From: Clostridiales bacterium
Lineage (GTDB): Bacteria; Bacillota; Clostridia; Lachnospirales; Lachnospiraceae
Assembly: GCA_021203115.1 (NCBI GenBank)
Contig: JAJQBV010000193.1
Coordinates: 1-8,521 of the forward strand
Length of the DNA stretch: 8,521 bases
Direction of reading: 5' to 3'
Position numbers and translations under genes: made by a program. Below the pieces are notes generated by a model, which saw nothing but the letters and a program-made list of their open reading frames with translations, did no database searches and had not been told where the DNA came from. Position 1 is the stretch's first letter. Every line of letters starts with the position of its first letter. Positions 1 to 5,924 of this stretch are shown piece after piece.

Positions 1-93
1 CAAGGCTTGGAGCGATTCTTTAACTGTACTAACTGTCAAAGACGGGATTATAAACCATTCGGCTTTGAATGCAAGCGGCATGTAAAAATCCGG

Positions 94-121
94 TTGATTT
101 CTGCGGAAAAACGTGTAAAAT
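94..121 (+). promoter_or_regulatory. Putative sigma-A-type promoter of the MATE exporter gene
   Basis: A TTGATT -35 box (94-99) and a TAAAAT -10 box (116-121) are separated by 16 bases. They would start transcription near 128 and leave a leader of about 39 bases before the exporter ATG at 167. The rest of bases 1-166 shows no convincing gene. An open frame from 7 to 357 overlaps the exporter out of frame and resembles nothing known. Confidence 0.55.
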
Positions 122-166
122 GTTCTCTGGTATTTACAGTAATTATGGAAATGGGATGTTTGTCAG

Positions 167-1531
167 ATGGTTATGAGAAAACTGGGAATCAAAAAAGAAG
201 ACTTGTTATTTTCCGACCGGGATCTCTGGATGCTGCTGATTCCGCTGATGATCGAGCAGATTTTAAATGCCCTGATGGGAACAGTGGATACCATGATGGT
301 GAGCAATGTGGGCAGCGCTGCGATCTCGGCGGTTTCTCTGGTGGATTCGATCAATAATCTGATGCTTCAGGTGTTTCTGGCGCTGGCGGCAGGCGGCACG
401 ATCGTCTGCTCCCAGTATCTGGGGAAAAAGGAGGAGGACGAGTGCAACCGGGCGGCGCAGCAGGTCTTTCTGACGATGCTGGTGATCTCCGTTGGGATCA
501 CGGTGCTCTGTGTTGTGTTTCGCTATCCGCTGCTCCGGCTGGTATTCGGTCAGGTGGAGGCGGATGTAATGGAGGCATCCCAGACCTACTTCCTTGTGAC
601 TGCCCTGTCCTATCCGTTTATCGCACTTTTCAACGCGAATGCGGCTTTTTTCCGGGCGGAAGGGAACTCCCGGCTACCCATGATCGTTTCGGTTATCTGT
701 AATTTTATCAATATCGGCGGCAATGCGATCATGATCTTCGGCTTGGACATGGGCGTTCTGGGAGCGGCGCTCTCAACACTCATCGCGCGTATCGTCATGG
801 CAGCTGTCATGATCAGCCTGCAGCGGAAACCGAAGCAGGTGATTGTGATCCGGAATTATGCAAAAATCCGGCCGGAGATGTCTCTGATTGTTGTGATACT
901 CTCCGTCGGGATTCCGTCCGGCATTGAGAACGGGATGTTTCAGTTCGGTAAGCTGGCGATCCAGTCCACGGTGTCCACGCTGGGGACGACGGCGATCGCA
1001 GCGCAGGCGATGACAAATACGCTGGAATATTTAAACAGTGTGGCGGCCATCGGCGTCGGTATCGGGCTGATGACGGTTGTAGGGCAGTGTATCGGTGCAG
1101 GGAAAAAGGATCAGGCAGTTTACTATATTATCAAGCTGATTGTGATCGCAGAGGTGACGGTGATTGTGACCTGTCTGCTGACTTTTGCGGTGACAAGGCC
1201 GGTTACGCAGATCGCCGGTATGGAGGCTGCCAGCGCCGAAATGTGCTGCTTTATGATGAAGTGGATTGCGATCATCAAACCGTTTGTCTGGGCGATGGCC
1301 TTTATCCCGGCCTACGGCATGCGCGCGGCCGGGGATGTGAAATTTTCCATGGTGGTATCCACCGTCAGCATGTGGGTCTGCCGTGTGGCGCTCTGCGTCT
1401 ATCTCTGCCGTGTGCAGGGTTTCGGTCCGATCGCGGTCTGGATCGGGATGTTTACCGACTGGACCATCCGGGGAATCATCTTCGGTATCCGGTTTCGGAG
1501 TCAGAAATGGCTGCACCATCAGGTGATTTGA
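167..1531 (+). CDS. MATE family efflux transporter (DinF/NorM-like multidrug exporter)
   Basis: This is an integral membrane antiporter of the multidrug and toxic compound extrusion family, which exports organic cations or drugs using a Na+ or H+ gradient. The 454-residue length matches the family (about 440-470). The N-terminus carries the family pattern: a short basic leader, a first membrane segment (about 20-38), then a TVDTMMVSNVG segment (39-49) with the Asp and the small-residue run typical of helix 1/2. Two MatE repeats (about residues 20-190 and 240-410) with roughly twelve hydrophobic segments are visible, including PALLRLVFG-like and FFRAEGNS loops in the first half. The start is ATG 167, with a modest GGGA (153-156) ten bases upstream; ATG 173 in the same frame is the alternative. 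The gene is monocistronic and ends 12 bases from the convergent small gene. The substrate cannot be told from sequence. Confidence 0.93.
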   Translation: MVMRKLGIKKEDLLFSDRDLWMLLIPLMIEQILNALMGTVDTMMVSNVGSAAISAVSLVDSINNLMLQVFLALAAGGTIVCSQYLGKKEEDECNRAAQQVFLTMLVISVGITVLCVVFRYPLLRLVFGQVEADVMEASQTYFLVTALSYPFIALFNANAAFFRAEGNSRLPMIVSVICNFINIGGNAIMIFGLDMGVLGAALSTLIARIVMAAVMISLQRKPKQVIVIRNYAKIRPEMSLIVVILSVGIPSGIENGMFQFGKLAIQSTVSTLGTTAIAAQAMTNTLEYLNSVAAIGVGIGLMTVVGQCIGAGKKDQAVYYIIKLIVIAEVTVIVTCLLTFAVTRPVTQIAGMEAASAEMCCFMMKWIAIIKPFVWAMAFIPAYGMRAAGDVKFSMVVSTVSMWVCRVALCVYLCRVQGFGPIAVWIGMFTDWTIRGIIFGIRFRSQKWLHHQVI

Positions 1532-1543
1532 CGGGGCGGAGGC

Positions 1544-1732
1544 TTATTTTGCGTGGTCGTCCTCTTTTTTCACAACCGGAGGCGGGTAGGGAAAAAGCAT
1601 CTGATAGGATTGCTCTTCGGCTTCCGCCAGCGGCGCGGAGGGGATCAGGCCGGTCTGATCATTGACGGACGCGGATTTCCCCAGATAGTCATATCCGTCG
1701 CCGCAGTCACAGCGCTTGTTTTTTTCAGACAT
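1544..1732 (-). CDS. Small Cys-containing protein of unknown function (62 residues)
   Basis: I do not recognise this protein. It begins MSEKNKRCDCGDGYDYLGKS and ends in a proline-rich then charged tail (YPPPVVKKEDDHAK). The two cysteines in a C-D-C-G arrangement could hold a metal or be structural; there is no signal peptide and no membrane segment. The reason to believe it is coding is translational: an AAAGGAG ribosome binding site sits seven bases before the ATG. It lies directly downstream of the trigger-factor-like gene on the same strand, with a 56-base gap containing a perfect 12-bp stem that buries this ribosome binding site. Its end is only 12 bases from the convergent MATE exporter. 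It may be cotranscribed with the chaperone-like gene, but no functional link is proven. Confidence 0.6.
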   Translation of the reverse strand: MSEKNKRCDCGDGYDYLGKSASVNDQTGLIPSAPLAEAEEQSYQMLFPYPPPVVKKEDDHAK

Positions 1733-1739
1733 AAAAATA

Positions 1740-1787
1740 CTCCTTTCACAGTTTTGCGTTTAGTATCTGTGAAAGGAGCGTTTTTAT
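1740..1787. terminator. Perfect 12-bp hairpin; bidirectional terminator or RBS-masking stem
   Basis: CTCCTTTCACAG (1740-1751) is the exact reverse complement of CTGTGAAAGGAG (1767-1778), with a 15-base loop. On the plus strand the stem is followed by CGTTTTTATTC, which fits a terminator for the MATE transcript. On the minus strand it is followed by TATTTTTATG, which could end the trigger-factor-like transcript. However, the minus-strand 3' arm is also the AAAGGAG ribosome binding site of the 62-residue gene, whose ATG overlaps the end of the T tract. The same hairpin may therefore act as a terminator, a translation block, or both. Confidence 0.7.
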
Positions 1788-1788
1788 T

Positions 1789-2487
1789 CTATTCTTTTGT
1801 GATGACAGCGTGGTCGATGACAAACTGCATCGCCTTGTCGAGCCCGAGCTGATCGCGGATGCAGTCGAGCTCCTCCTCGCCGAGCTGTTCGATGAAGGCA
1901 GCGCAGTCCATGTCCTCCTCTTCGGCAAGGAGTCGGAGCTCCTCCGTCATTTCCGCGTCGGAGACTGTAATCCCCTCCGCGGCGAGGATGGCGTGGAGGA
2001 CGGATTCCGAGCGGATAAGGCGGACGGCCTCGTCCATTTTGCGGCTGCGAAGCTGCTTCTCGGTCCGGCCTGACCGTTTGCACCATGTCTCCAGCGTCAT
2101 TCCCTTCTCCTCAAGGTCAAAGAGAAAGTCCTCATACAGCTCCGCAAAGACATCCTGCTTTAACCGGCGGTCGACGGGAATCCGGGAATCGGCGATGATC
2201 TGATCCAGAAGGCTCCGGCTCATCCGTTCCTCCGCGGAGAGCTGACGCCGTTCCACCAGCTCTTCCCGAATCTCGGCGCGCCACTGGTCCAGTGTCTCAT
2301 GCTCGGAGAAATCCCGCGCAAAGTCGTCGTCGAGCGGTTGAAAGGACACGGTTTTCTTCCCGTCTTCGCCGTGGATGACGACCGCGTTTCTCCTCTGGTT
2401 TCTCAGTAAAACTTTTTCCACCTCTGAATCCTGTACGGTCAGATCCGGCTGCTGTACATGCAGCCCCTTATATTTTCCCAATTTCAT
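1789..2487 (-). CDS. Trigger-factor-like chaperone lacking ribosome-binding and PPIase domains
   Basis: The 232-residue protein looks like trigger factor with its first and middle domains removed. Residues 1-35 (LGKYKGLHV, then VQDSEVEKVLLRNQRRNA) match the linker that precedes the FKBP-type PPIase domain in normal trigger factor. A dozen residues later, FQPLDDDFARDFSEHETLDQW (49-69) matches the segment that follows the PPIase domain. The rest is helical and charged, as in the C-terminal SurA-like chaperone domain. Normal trigger factor is about 430 residues and has a ribosome-docking GFRxGKxP loop; neither that loop nor an FKBP core is present. The role is inferred to be soluble holdase or peptide-binding activity, without ribosome docking or prolyl isomerisation. 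ATG 2487 is chosen because MKLGKYKGL aligns at the linker and a GGTG lies nine bases upstream; GTG 2499 in frame would add four residues. The gene has its own promoter at 2542-2571 and precedes the 62-residue gene. Confidence 0.8.
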   Translation of the reverse strand: MKLGKYKGLHVQQPDLTVQDSEVEKVLLRNQRRNAVVIHGEDGKKTVSFQPLDDDFARDFSEHETLDQWRAEIREELVERRQLSAEERMSRSLLDQIIADSRIPVDRRLKQDVFAELYEDFLFDLEEKGMTLETWCKRSGRTEKQLRSRKMDEAVRLIRSESVLHAILAAEGITVSDAEMTEELRLLAEEEDMDCAAFIEQLGEEELDCIRDQLGLDKAMQFVIDHAVITKE

Positions 2488-2541
2488 AATATGTTGCACC
2501 GTAATTCATGTAAATTTGATTCCGTTTTTCTGCTATGGCGT

Positions 2542-2571
2542 AGTATACCACAGAGCGGGAGGATACCACAA
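2542..2571 (-). promoter_or_regulatory. Putative minus-strand promoter of the trigger-factor-like gene
   Basis: Read on the minus strand, TTGTGG (2566-2571) lies 18 bases before TATACT (2542-2547). The -10 box is preceded by TGG, giving an extended -10 (TGnTATACT). Transcription would begin near 2535, leaving about 48 bases before ATG 2487. The octamer TGTGGTAT occurs at both boxes (plus-strand 2545-2552 and 2563-2570), which could be a direct-repeat operator or coincidence. On the plus strand a weaker TTGATT/TAGTAT pair (2516-2521, 2541-2546; 19-base spacer) and a TATTAT (2617-2622) without a good -35 are candidates for the NYN gene. Nothing else was recognised in 2500-2660. Confidence 0.5.
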
Positions 2572-2660
2572 TCTTATTTTAATCAAAACTTCGCCCTTTT
2601 TTTCCGGCGCCTGATGTATTATTGTAGAAAAGACAGTGACAGAGTAAGCATGATTTGATC

Positions 2661-2666
2661 GGGAGG
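2661..2666 (+). promoter_or_regulatory. Ribosome binding site fixing the NYN protein start
   Basis: GGGAGG lies six bases before ATG 2673. This favours that ATG over the in-frame TTG at 2655, which would place the Shine-Dalgarno sequence inside the gene. Confidence 0.8.
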
Positions 2667-2672
2667 GATCAT

Positions 2673-3518
2673 ATGGCAGAGGAAAATAAATTTGCGTTAC
2701 TTGTAGATGTAGATAATATTTCACCGAAGTATGTGTCGGTGATGTTGAATGAAGCAAAATCTTACGGGAGCGTCAGTATCCGCAGAGCTTACGGAGACTG
2801 GACGGACCGGCAGAAAAAGACATGGAAGGAATGCCTGCTGGAGAATTCCATCATTCCCATCCAGCAGTACAGCTATACGACCGGAAAAAACGCGTCGGAT
2901 TCGTCTATGATCATTGACGCGATGGATATTCTGTACACAGACAATGTGGACGGCTTTATCATTGTGTCCTCGGACAGCGATTTTACCCGGCTGGCCATGC
3001 GGCTGCGGGAGGCGGGAAAGATCGTCATCGGCATGGGAGAGTCCAAGACACCGAAAGCGTTTGTCCGCTCCTGTGAGGAGTTTAAGGTGCTGGATGTTCT
3101 TTTCCGGAACACAGTGGAGGAGGAGCAGAGCGCAGCGGCGGAGGCTGCGGCGGCAGAGGAGGAGGATACCTCCGTGGAGTCCTCCCCGATCACAAAGCTT
3201 TCCAAGATCAAGAGGACCATTTTCGATATCATTGATAAGAATTCGGATGAGGATGACACGATGCTTTTGTCGGAGCTGGGGCGGCTGCTGACCCGCAAAT
3301 ATCCGGATTTTGACGAGCGAAATTACGGCAAATACCGGAAGTTCAGCGAGTTTATCCGTATGATTGACGGTCTGGAGGTTCTGATGGTGGAGTCCGATGG
3401 TAAGCAGCGCACGCCCATCGCTTATGTCCGGCGGCAGGTGAAGGAGCCGGCCGCGCAGGCGGAGAGCGGTGCGCAGGGCAGCAGTGCCTCCAAAAGGAAG
3501 AGGACGAGAAAACGCTGA
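2673..3518 (+). CDS. NYN domain (LabA/PIN-like) protein with C-terminal OST-HTH/LOTUS-like domain
   Basis: The 281-residue protein is a predicted cytoplasmic RNA-acting protein. Residues 7-145 form a NYN domain, a PIN-like nuclease fold. The acidic residues expected around the metal site are present: D12 and D14 in LLVDVDN, D76 in NASDSSM, D82 and D85 in IIDAMD, and D101 and D103 in SSDSDF. An Ala/Glu-rich linker (about 149-170) leads to a helical winged-helix-like module (about 174-255: KLSKIKRTIFDII, LLSELGRLLTRKYPDFD, FSEFIRMI, PIAYVRR) resembling OST-HTH/LOTUS, an RNA-binding domain. The tail is basic (KRKRTRKR) and may bind nucleic acid. NYN-LOTUS pairing is known in bacteria and in eukaryotic limkain-type proteins; the substrate here is unknown. 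The gene stands alone, divergent from the trigger-factor-like gene and convergent with the permease. Nuclease activity is inferred from the retained acidic residues. Confidence 0.87.
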   Translation: MAEENKFALLVDVDNISPKYVSVMLNEAKSYGSVSIRRAYGDWTDRQKKTWKECLLENSIIPIQQYSYTTGKNASDSSMIIDAMDILYTDNVDGFIIVSSDSDFTRLAMRLREAGKIVIGMGESKTPKAFVRSCEEFKVLDVLFRNTVEEEQSAAAEAAAAEEEDTSVESSPITKLSKIKRTIFDIIDKNSDEDDTMLLSELGRLLTRKYPDFDERNYGKYRKFSEFIRMIDGLEVLMVESDGKQRTPIAYVRRQVKEPAAQAESGAQGSSASKRKRTRKR

Positions 3519-3527
3519 AATTTCAAA

Positions 3528-3603
3528 GAGGGCATGTGCAGAAATGATTTCACTCAGGGCACATCGAAGTGCCCTTTCGTGAAATATTTCTACACATGCC
3601 CTC
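3528..3603. terminator. 76-nt three-stem palindrome between convergent genes
   Basis: Nested arms pair in order: GAGGGCATGTG (3528-3538) with CACATGCCCTC (3593-3603), AGAAAT (3540-3545) with ATTTCT (3586-3591), TTTCAC (3548-3553) with GTGAAA (3579-3584), and GGGCAC (3557-3562) with GTGCCC (3569-3574), around an ATCGAA loop. Small mismatches separate the stems. It begins nine bases after the NYN stop and lies 33 bases before the permease stop, so a two-way transcription end is the simplest role. It lacks a clear T tract on either strand, so a dispersed palindromic repeat is a real alternative. Confidence 0.55.
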
Positions 3604-3636
3604 CGCCGAGTATTACAGTGTTTACGTTTTCTCCGG

Positions 3637-4572
3637 TCAGTTGGCGCTGAGCAGGGCGGCCATGATGGGGATGGTAACGAGCGAGCAAAGCGTGGAGACG
3701 ACGACACCGATGGAGGCGGCTTTGTTCTGCCGCGGGTAGGGTGCGCTCCCCATGGCGACCAGAGAGGCCACCGGCATACCGGCGCTGATCGTGCAGATGC
3801 TGATAAGTGTCGGATCGCTGGTCCACAGGTGCATGAGCGCCCAGACAATGAGGGGCATGAGTCCCAGACGGATCGGCAGCATGGGCCAGATGCCTTTCTC
3901 CGCTTTGATCTCCTTTAGGGAGGCGGCTGCCATGGAGGATCCGATGATGATCATGGACAGCGGTGTGGTGATATCTCCGACAAACCCGACGCAGGTGTAG
4001 AAAATGTCCGGCATGGGGATGTTTGCAAAGTAAATCACGAGGGCAGCCACGGAGGCGATGATGCCGTTGCTGATAAAGTCGCGCAGCCGCGGCTTTTCTT
4101 TTTCCAGATTGTTGGCTTCGATGGCAGCGTCCTTGTGGAAGTAGTGCATGGCCAGCGTGAAAAACAAAATGTTAAACGGCATATTAAAGATTGTGATGTA
4201 GAAGATCGCGCTGTCACCGAAGAGCGCCTGCACCACCGGATATCCCATGAACGAGTTGTTCGAGAAGATAAACATGCACATATAGGTGCCGCGCAGATGT
4301 GCGGGAACACGCATGATCTTCGTAAAAATCCGCGCAAGAATGGGGAAAATGATATACATCATCACGCCGGCCAGAAGCAACTTAAGTATGATCTGCGGGT
4401 CGTCGTGCGACACGGTGGAAATACTGCTCAGGATAATGCACGGGCAGGTGATCTGTACGATCAGGGCAGAGATTTTTGCGTTGACCTCTGTGTTTAATAT
4501 GCCTTTGCGGAACAGATAAAAACCGATCAGCATGGCGAAAAGCAGTTTGCACATGGTGGTTGCGATGATCAT
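3637..4572 (-). CDS. AEC family (auxin efflux carrier-type) permease
   Basis: The 311-residue membrane protein is of the AEC family, whose bacterial members move small organic acids or similar metabolites across the inner membrane. It has about ten hydrophobic segments in two groups of five (roughly 3-22, 36-52, 61-83, 97-118, 122-145, then 166-184, 192-214, 229-250, 256-276, 286-308), split by a charged central loop (146-165). Family-type motifs are visible: SNNSFMGYPV (104-113) in the first half and SAGMPVAS (263-270) in the second, each a broken-helix Pro/Asn site. ATG 4572 is chosen because a promoter at 4615-4643 would start transcription near 4608, too close to the in-frame ATG at 4599. 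The purine-rich GAAGAG lies seven bases before ATG 4572. The gene diverges from the tsaE operon. The substrate is unknown. Confidence 0.9.
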   Translation of the reverse strand: MIIATTMCKLLFAMLIGFYLFRKGILNTEVNAKISALIVQITCPCIILSSISTVSHDDPQIILKLLLAGVMMYIIFPILARIFTKIMRVPAHLRGTYMCMFIFSNNSFMGYPVVQALFGDSAIFYITIFNMPFNILFFTLAMHYFHKDAAIEANNLEKEKPRLRDFISNGIIASVAALVIYFANIPMPDIFYTCVGFVGDITTPLSMIIIGSSMAAASLKEIKAEKGIWPMLPIRLGLMPLIVWALMHLWTSDPTLISICTISAGMPVASLVAMGSAPYPRQNKAASIGVVVSTLCSLVTIPIMAALLSAN

Positions 4573-4614
4573 ATATTTTCTCTTCTTTTCCTTTGTCATC
4601 AGACGGCATGAAAT

Positions 4615-4643
4615 ATTGTAAGACCTTCGGCTCGAAATTGCAA
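4615..4643 (-). promoter_or_regulatory. Putative promoter of the AEC permease
   Basis: On the minus strand, TTGCAA (4638-4643) and TACAAT (4615-4620) are 17 bases apart, the ideal spacing. The expected start near 4608 gives a leader of about 36 bases to ATG 4572. It is back-to-back with the tsaE promoter 23 bases away. Confidence 0.55.
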
Positions 4644-4665
4644 TACCGTATCCTGACAGAAAGCG

Positions 4666-4694
4666 TTGATTTTTCCTGAAATATTCAGTATACT
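4666..4694 (+). promoter_or_regulatory. Putative promoter of the tsaE-tsaB-rimI-rnz-tsaD operon
   Basis: TTGATT (4666-4671) and TATACT (4689-4694) are separated by 17 bases, a near-consensus sigma-A promoter. Transcription would begin near 4701, giving a leader of about 68 bases that contains the hairpin at 4711-4740. No other strong promoter was seen before tsaD, consistent with a single operon. Confidence 0.65.
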
Positions 4695-4710
4695 CACGGG
4701 TGAAGCAAAT

Positions 4711-4740
4711 TCTCCGACGCGGAAAAATCGCGTCGGGAGA
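4711..4740 (+). promoter_or_regulatory. GC-rich leader hairpin upstream of tsaE
   Basis: TCTCCGACGCG (4711-4721) pairs with CGCGTCGGGAGA (4729-4740) as 11 base pairs with one bulged G, around a GAAAAAT loop. It falls in the predicted 5' untranslated region, about ten bases after the inferred transcription start and 16 bases before the tsaE ribosome binding site. No T tract follows, so it is not an ordinary terminator. It may protect the 5' end of the mRNA or bind a regulator; its role is unknown. Confidence 0.5.
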
Positions 4741-4756
4741 CAGAGAATCAGCTGTA

Positions 4757-4765
4757 AAGAGGAAG
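4757..4765 (+). promoter_or_regulatory. Ribosome binding site fixing the tsaE start
   Basis: AAGAGGAAG ends three bases before ATG 4769, with its GAGG core 5-8 bases upstream. It supports that ATG over earlier in-frame starts at 4700 and beyond, which would translate the leader hairpin. Confidence 0.65.
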
Positions 4766-4768
4766 ATT

Positions 4769-5203
4769 ATGCACGCAGAGACATTTTCGGCAGAGGAGAC
4801 CTTCGCACTGGGCGCGGAGATCGGAAAGAATGCGAAACCGGGCGATGTGTATACGCTCACGGGTGATCTGGGCGTCGGAAAGACGGTTTTCACTCAGGGG
4901 GTGGCCAACGGTCTGGGCATCACCGAACCGGTGAACAGCCCGACATTTACCATTGTCCAGATCTATGAGGAGGGAAGGCTGCCTTTTTACCATTTTGATG
5001 TATACCGTATCGGCGATATAGAGGAGATGGAGGAGATCGGTTATGAGGATTACGTCTATGGGGACGGTGTGACCATGATCGAGTGGGCGGATCTCATCCG
5101 CGATATCCTTCCGGAGCACCGGTGGGAGATCCTGATAGAGAAGGATCTGGAAAAAGGCTTTGATTACCGCATGATTACGATGGAGGAGGTGTGCGGCTCA
5201 TGA
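4769..5203 (+). CDS. tsaE: tRNA threonylcarbamoyladenosine biosynthesis ATPase TsaE
   Basis: TsaE (YjeE) is the small cytoplasmic ATPase that resets the TsaB-TsaD complex during synthesis of N6-threonylcarbamoyladenosine at position 37 of tRNAs reading ANN codons. The 144-residue length is normal. The Walker A loop GDLGVGKT is at 32-39, the switch-like SPTFT at 57-61, the family hallmark HFDVYRI at 75-81, and a Walker B-like IEWAD at 104-108. The N-terminal MHAETFSAEETFALG start fits the family, whereas the longer in-frame versions only add leader sequence. It is the first gene of the operon, and its TGA overlaps the tsaB ATG (ATGA), implying translational coupling with its partner subunit. 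Nothing looks damaged. Confidence 0.95.
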   Translation: MHAETFSAEETFALGAEIGKNAKPGDVYTLTGDLGVGKTVFTQGVANGLGITEPVNSPTFTIVQIYEEGRLPFYHFDVYRIGDIEEMEEIGYEDYVYGDGVTMIEWADLIRDILPEHRWEILIEKDLEKGFDYRMITMEEVCGS

Positions 5204-5913
5204 AAATTCTGGCTCTGGAGAGCTCCGGCCTGGTTGCCGGCGTCGCTGTCGCGGAGGATGAGAACCTTCTGGGAGAATATACGATCAATTATAAAAAAAC
5301 ACATTCGCATAATTTTCTGCCGATGTTGGATGAGGTGGCAAAAATGCTTGAGTTGGACCTTGAGACCCTCGACGCGATCGCAGTGTCCGGCGGGCCGGGG
5401 TCTTTTACCGGACTTCGCATCGGCTCCGCCACGGCAAAGGGGCTCGGGCTGGCACTGGGGAAGCCGCTGGTTCATGTGCCGACGGTGGATGCGCTGGCCT
5501 GCAATCTCTGGGGATGCGGGGATCTGGTCTGTCCGCTGATGGATGCGCGGCGGAATCAGACATATACCGGGATCTATCGGTTTTCGGACGGGCGGCTGTG
5601 TACCGTGAGGGAACAGTGCGCCGTTGGGATTGACGAAATCGTCGCGCGGCTCAATCAGATCGGACAGCCGGTCGTCTTTCTGGGAGACGGCGTGCCGGTC
5701 TTTACTTCCTATATAGAAGAAAATTGTGCGGTGCCGCACCGATATGCTCCGGCGCATATGAACAAACAGCGCGCCGGGTCGGTGACCTATCTGGGGCTGC
5801 AGTATATGAGGGAAGGACGGTCGGAACCCGCGGCGGACCACCGGCCGGAATATTTAAGACCGTCACAGGCCGAGAGGGTTTTGAAGGAACGAGCCGGGCA
5901 GAGTCAGCCCTAG
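5200..5913 (+). CDS. tsaB: tRNA threonylcarbamoyladenosine biosynthesis protein TsaB
   Basis: TsaB (YeaZ) is the non-catalytic ASKHA-fold partner of TsaD; it scaffolds the t6A transferase and binds TsaE. The 237-residue length is normal. The N-terminal strand ILALESSG (3-10) and the highly typical SGGPGSFTGLRIG (about 65-77) are intact. The N-terminal half resembles TsaD while the C-terminal half is divergent and lacks the metal-binding HxxxH site, as expected for TsaB. ATG 5200 is chosen because it overlaps the tsaE stop and has a very strong GGAGGAGGT (5182-5190) nine bases upstream, inside the end of tsaE. It ends in TAG, 11 bases before rimI. Confidence 0.95.
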   Translation: MKILALESSGLVAGVAVAEDENLLGEYTINYKKTHSHNFLPMLDEVAKMLELDLETLDAIAVSGGPGSFTGLRIGSATAKGLGLALGKPLVHVPTVDALACNLWGCGDLVCPLMDARRNQTYTGIYRFSDGRLCTVREQCAVGIDEIVARLNQIGQPVVFLGDGVPVFTSYIEENCAVPHRYAPAHMNKQRAGSVTYLGLQYMREGRSEPAADHRPEYLRPSQAERVLKERAGQSQP

Positions 5914-5924
5914 AGGATATTATT

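Noticed and set aside
7..357. Plus-strand open frame at the left edge
   Set aside because: It overlaps the MATE gene in another frame, contains low-complexity Gly/Asp sequence after 167, and spans the exporter promoter.
2721..3848. Long minus-strand open frame (375 codons) opposite the NYN gene
   Set aside because: It is antisense to a clearly recognised gene, rich in Arg/Pro/His as shadow frames in GC-leaning DNA are, and crosses the intergenic palindrome and the permease end.
4573..4893. Upstream extension of the AEC permease frame to about 4893
   Set aside because: It would cross the divergent promoters and the tsaE leader and gene start, and the added residues do not resemble the family; ATG 4572 fits promoter position and family length.
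5164..5841. Minus-strand open frame (225 codons) opposite tsaB
   Set aside because: No family resemblance and no ribosome binding site; it fully overlaps tsaB, whose motifs are intact.
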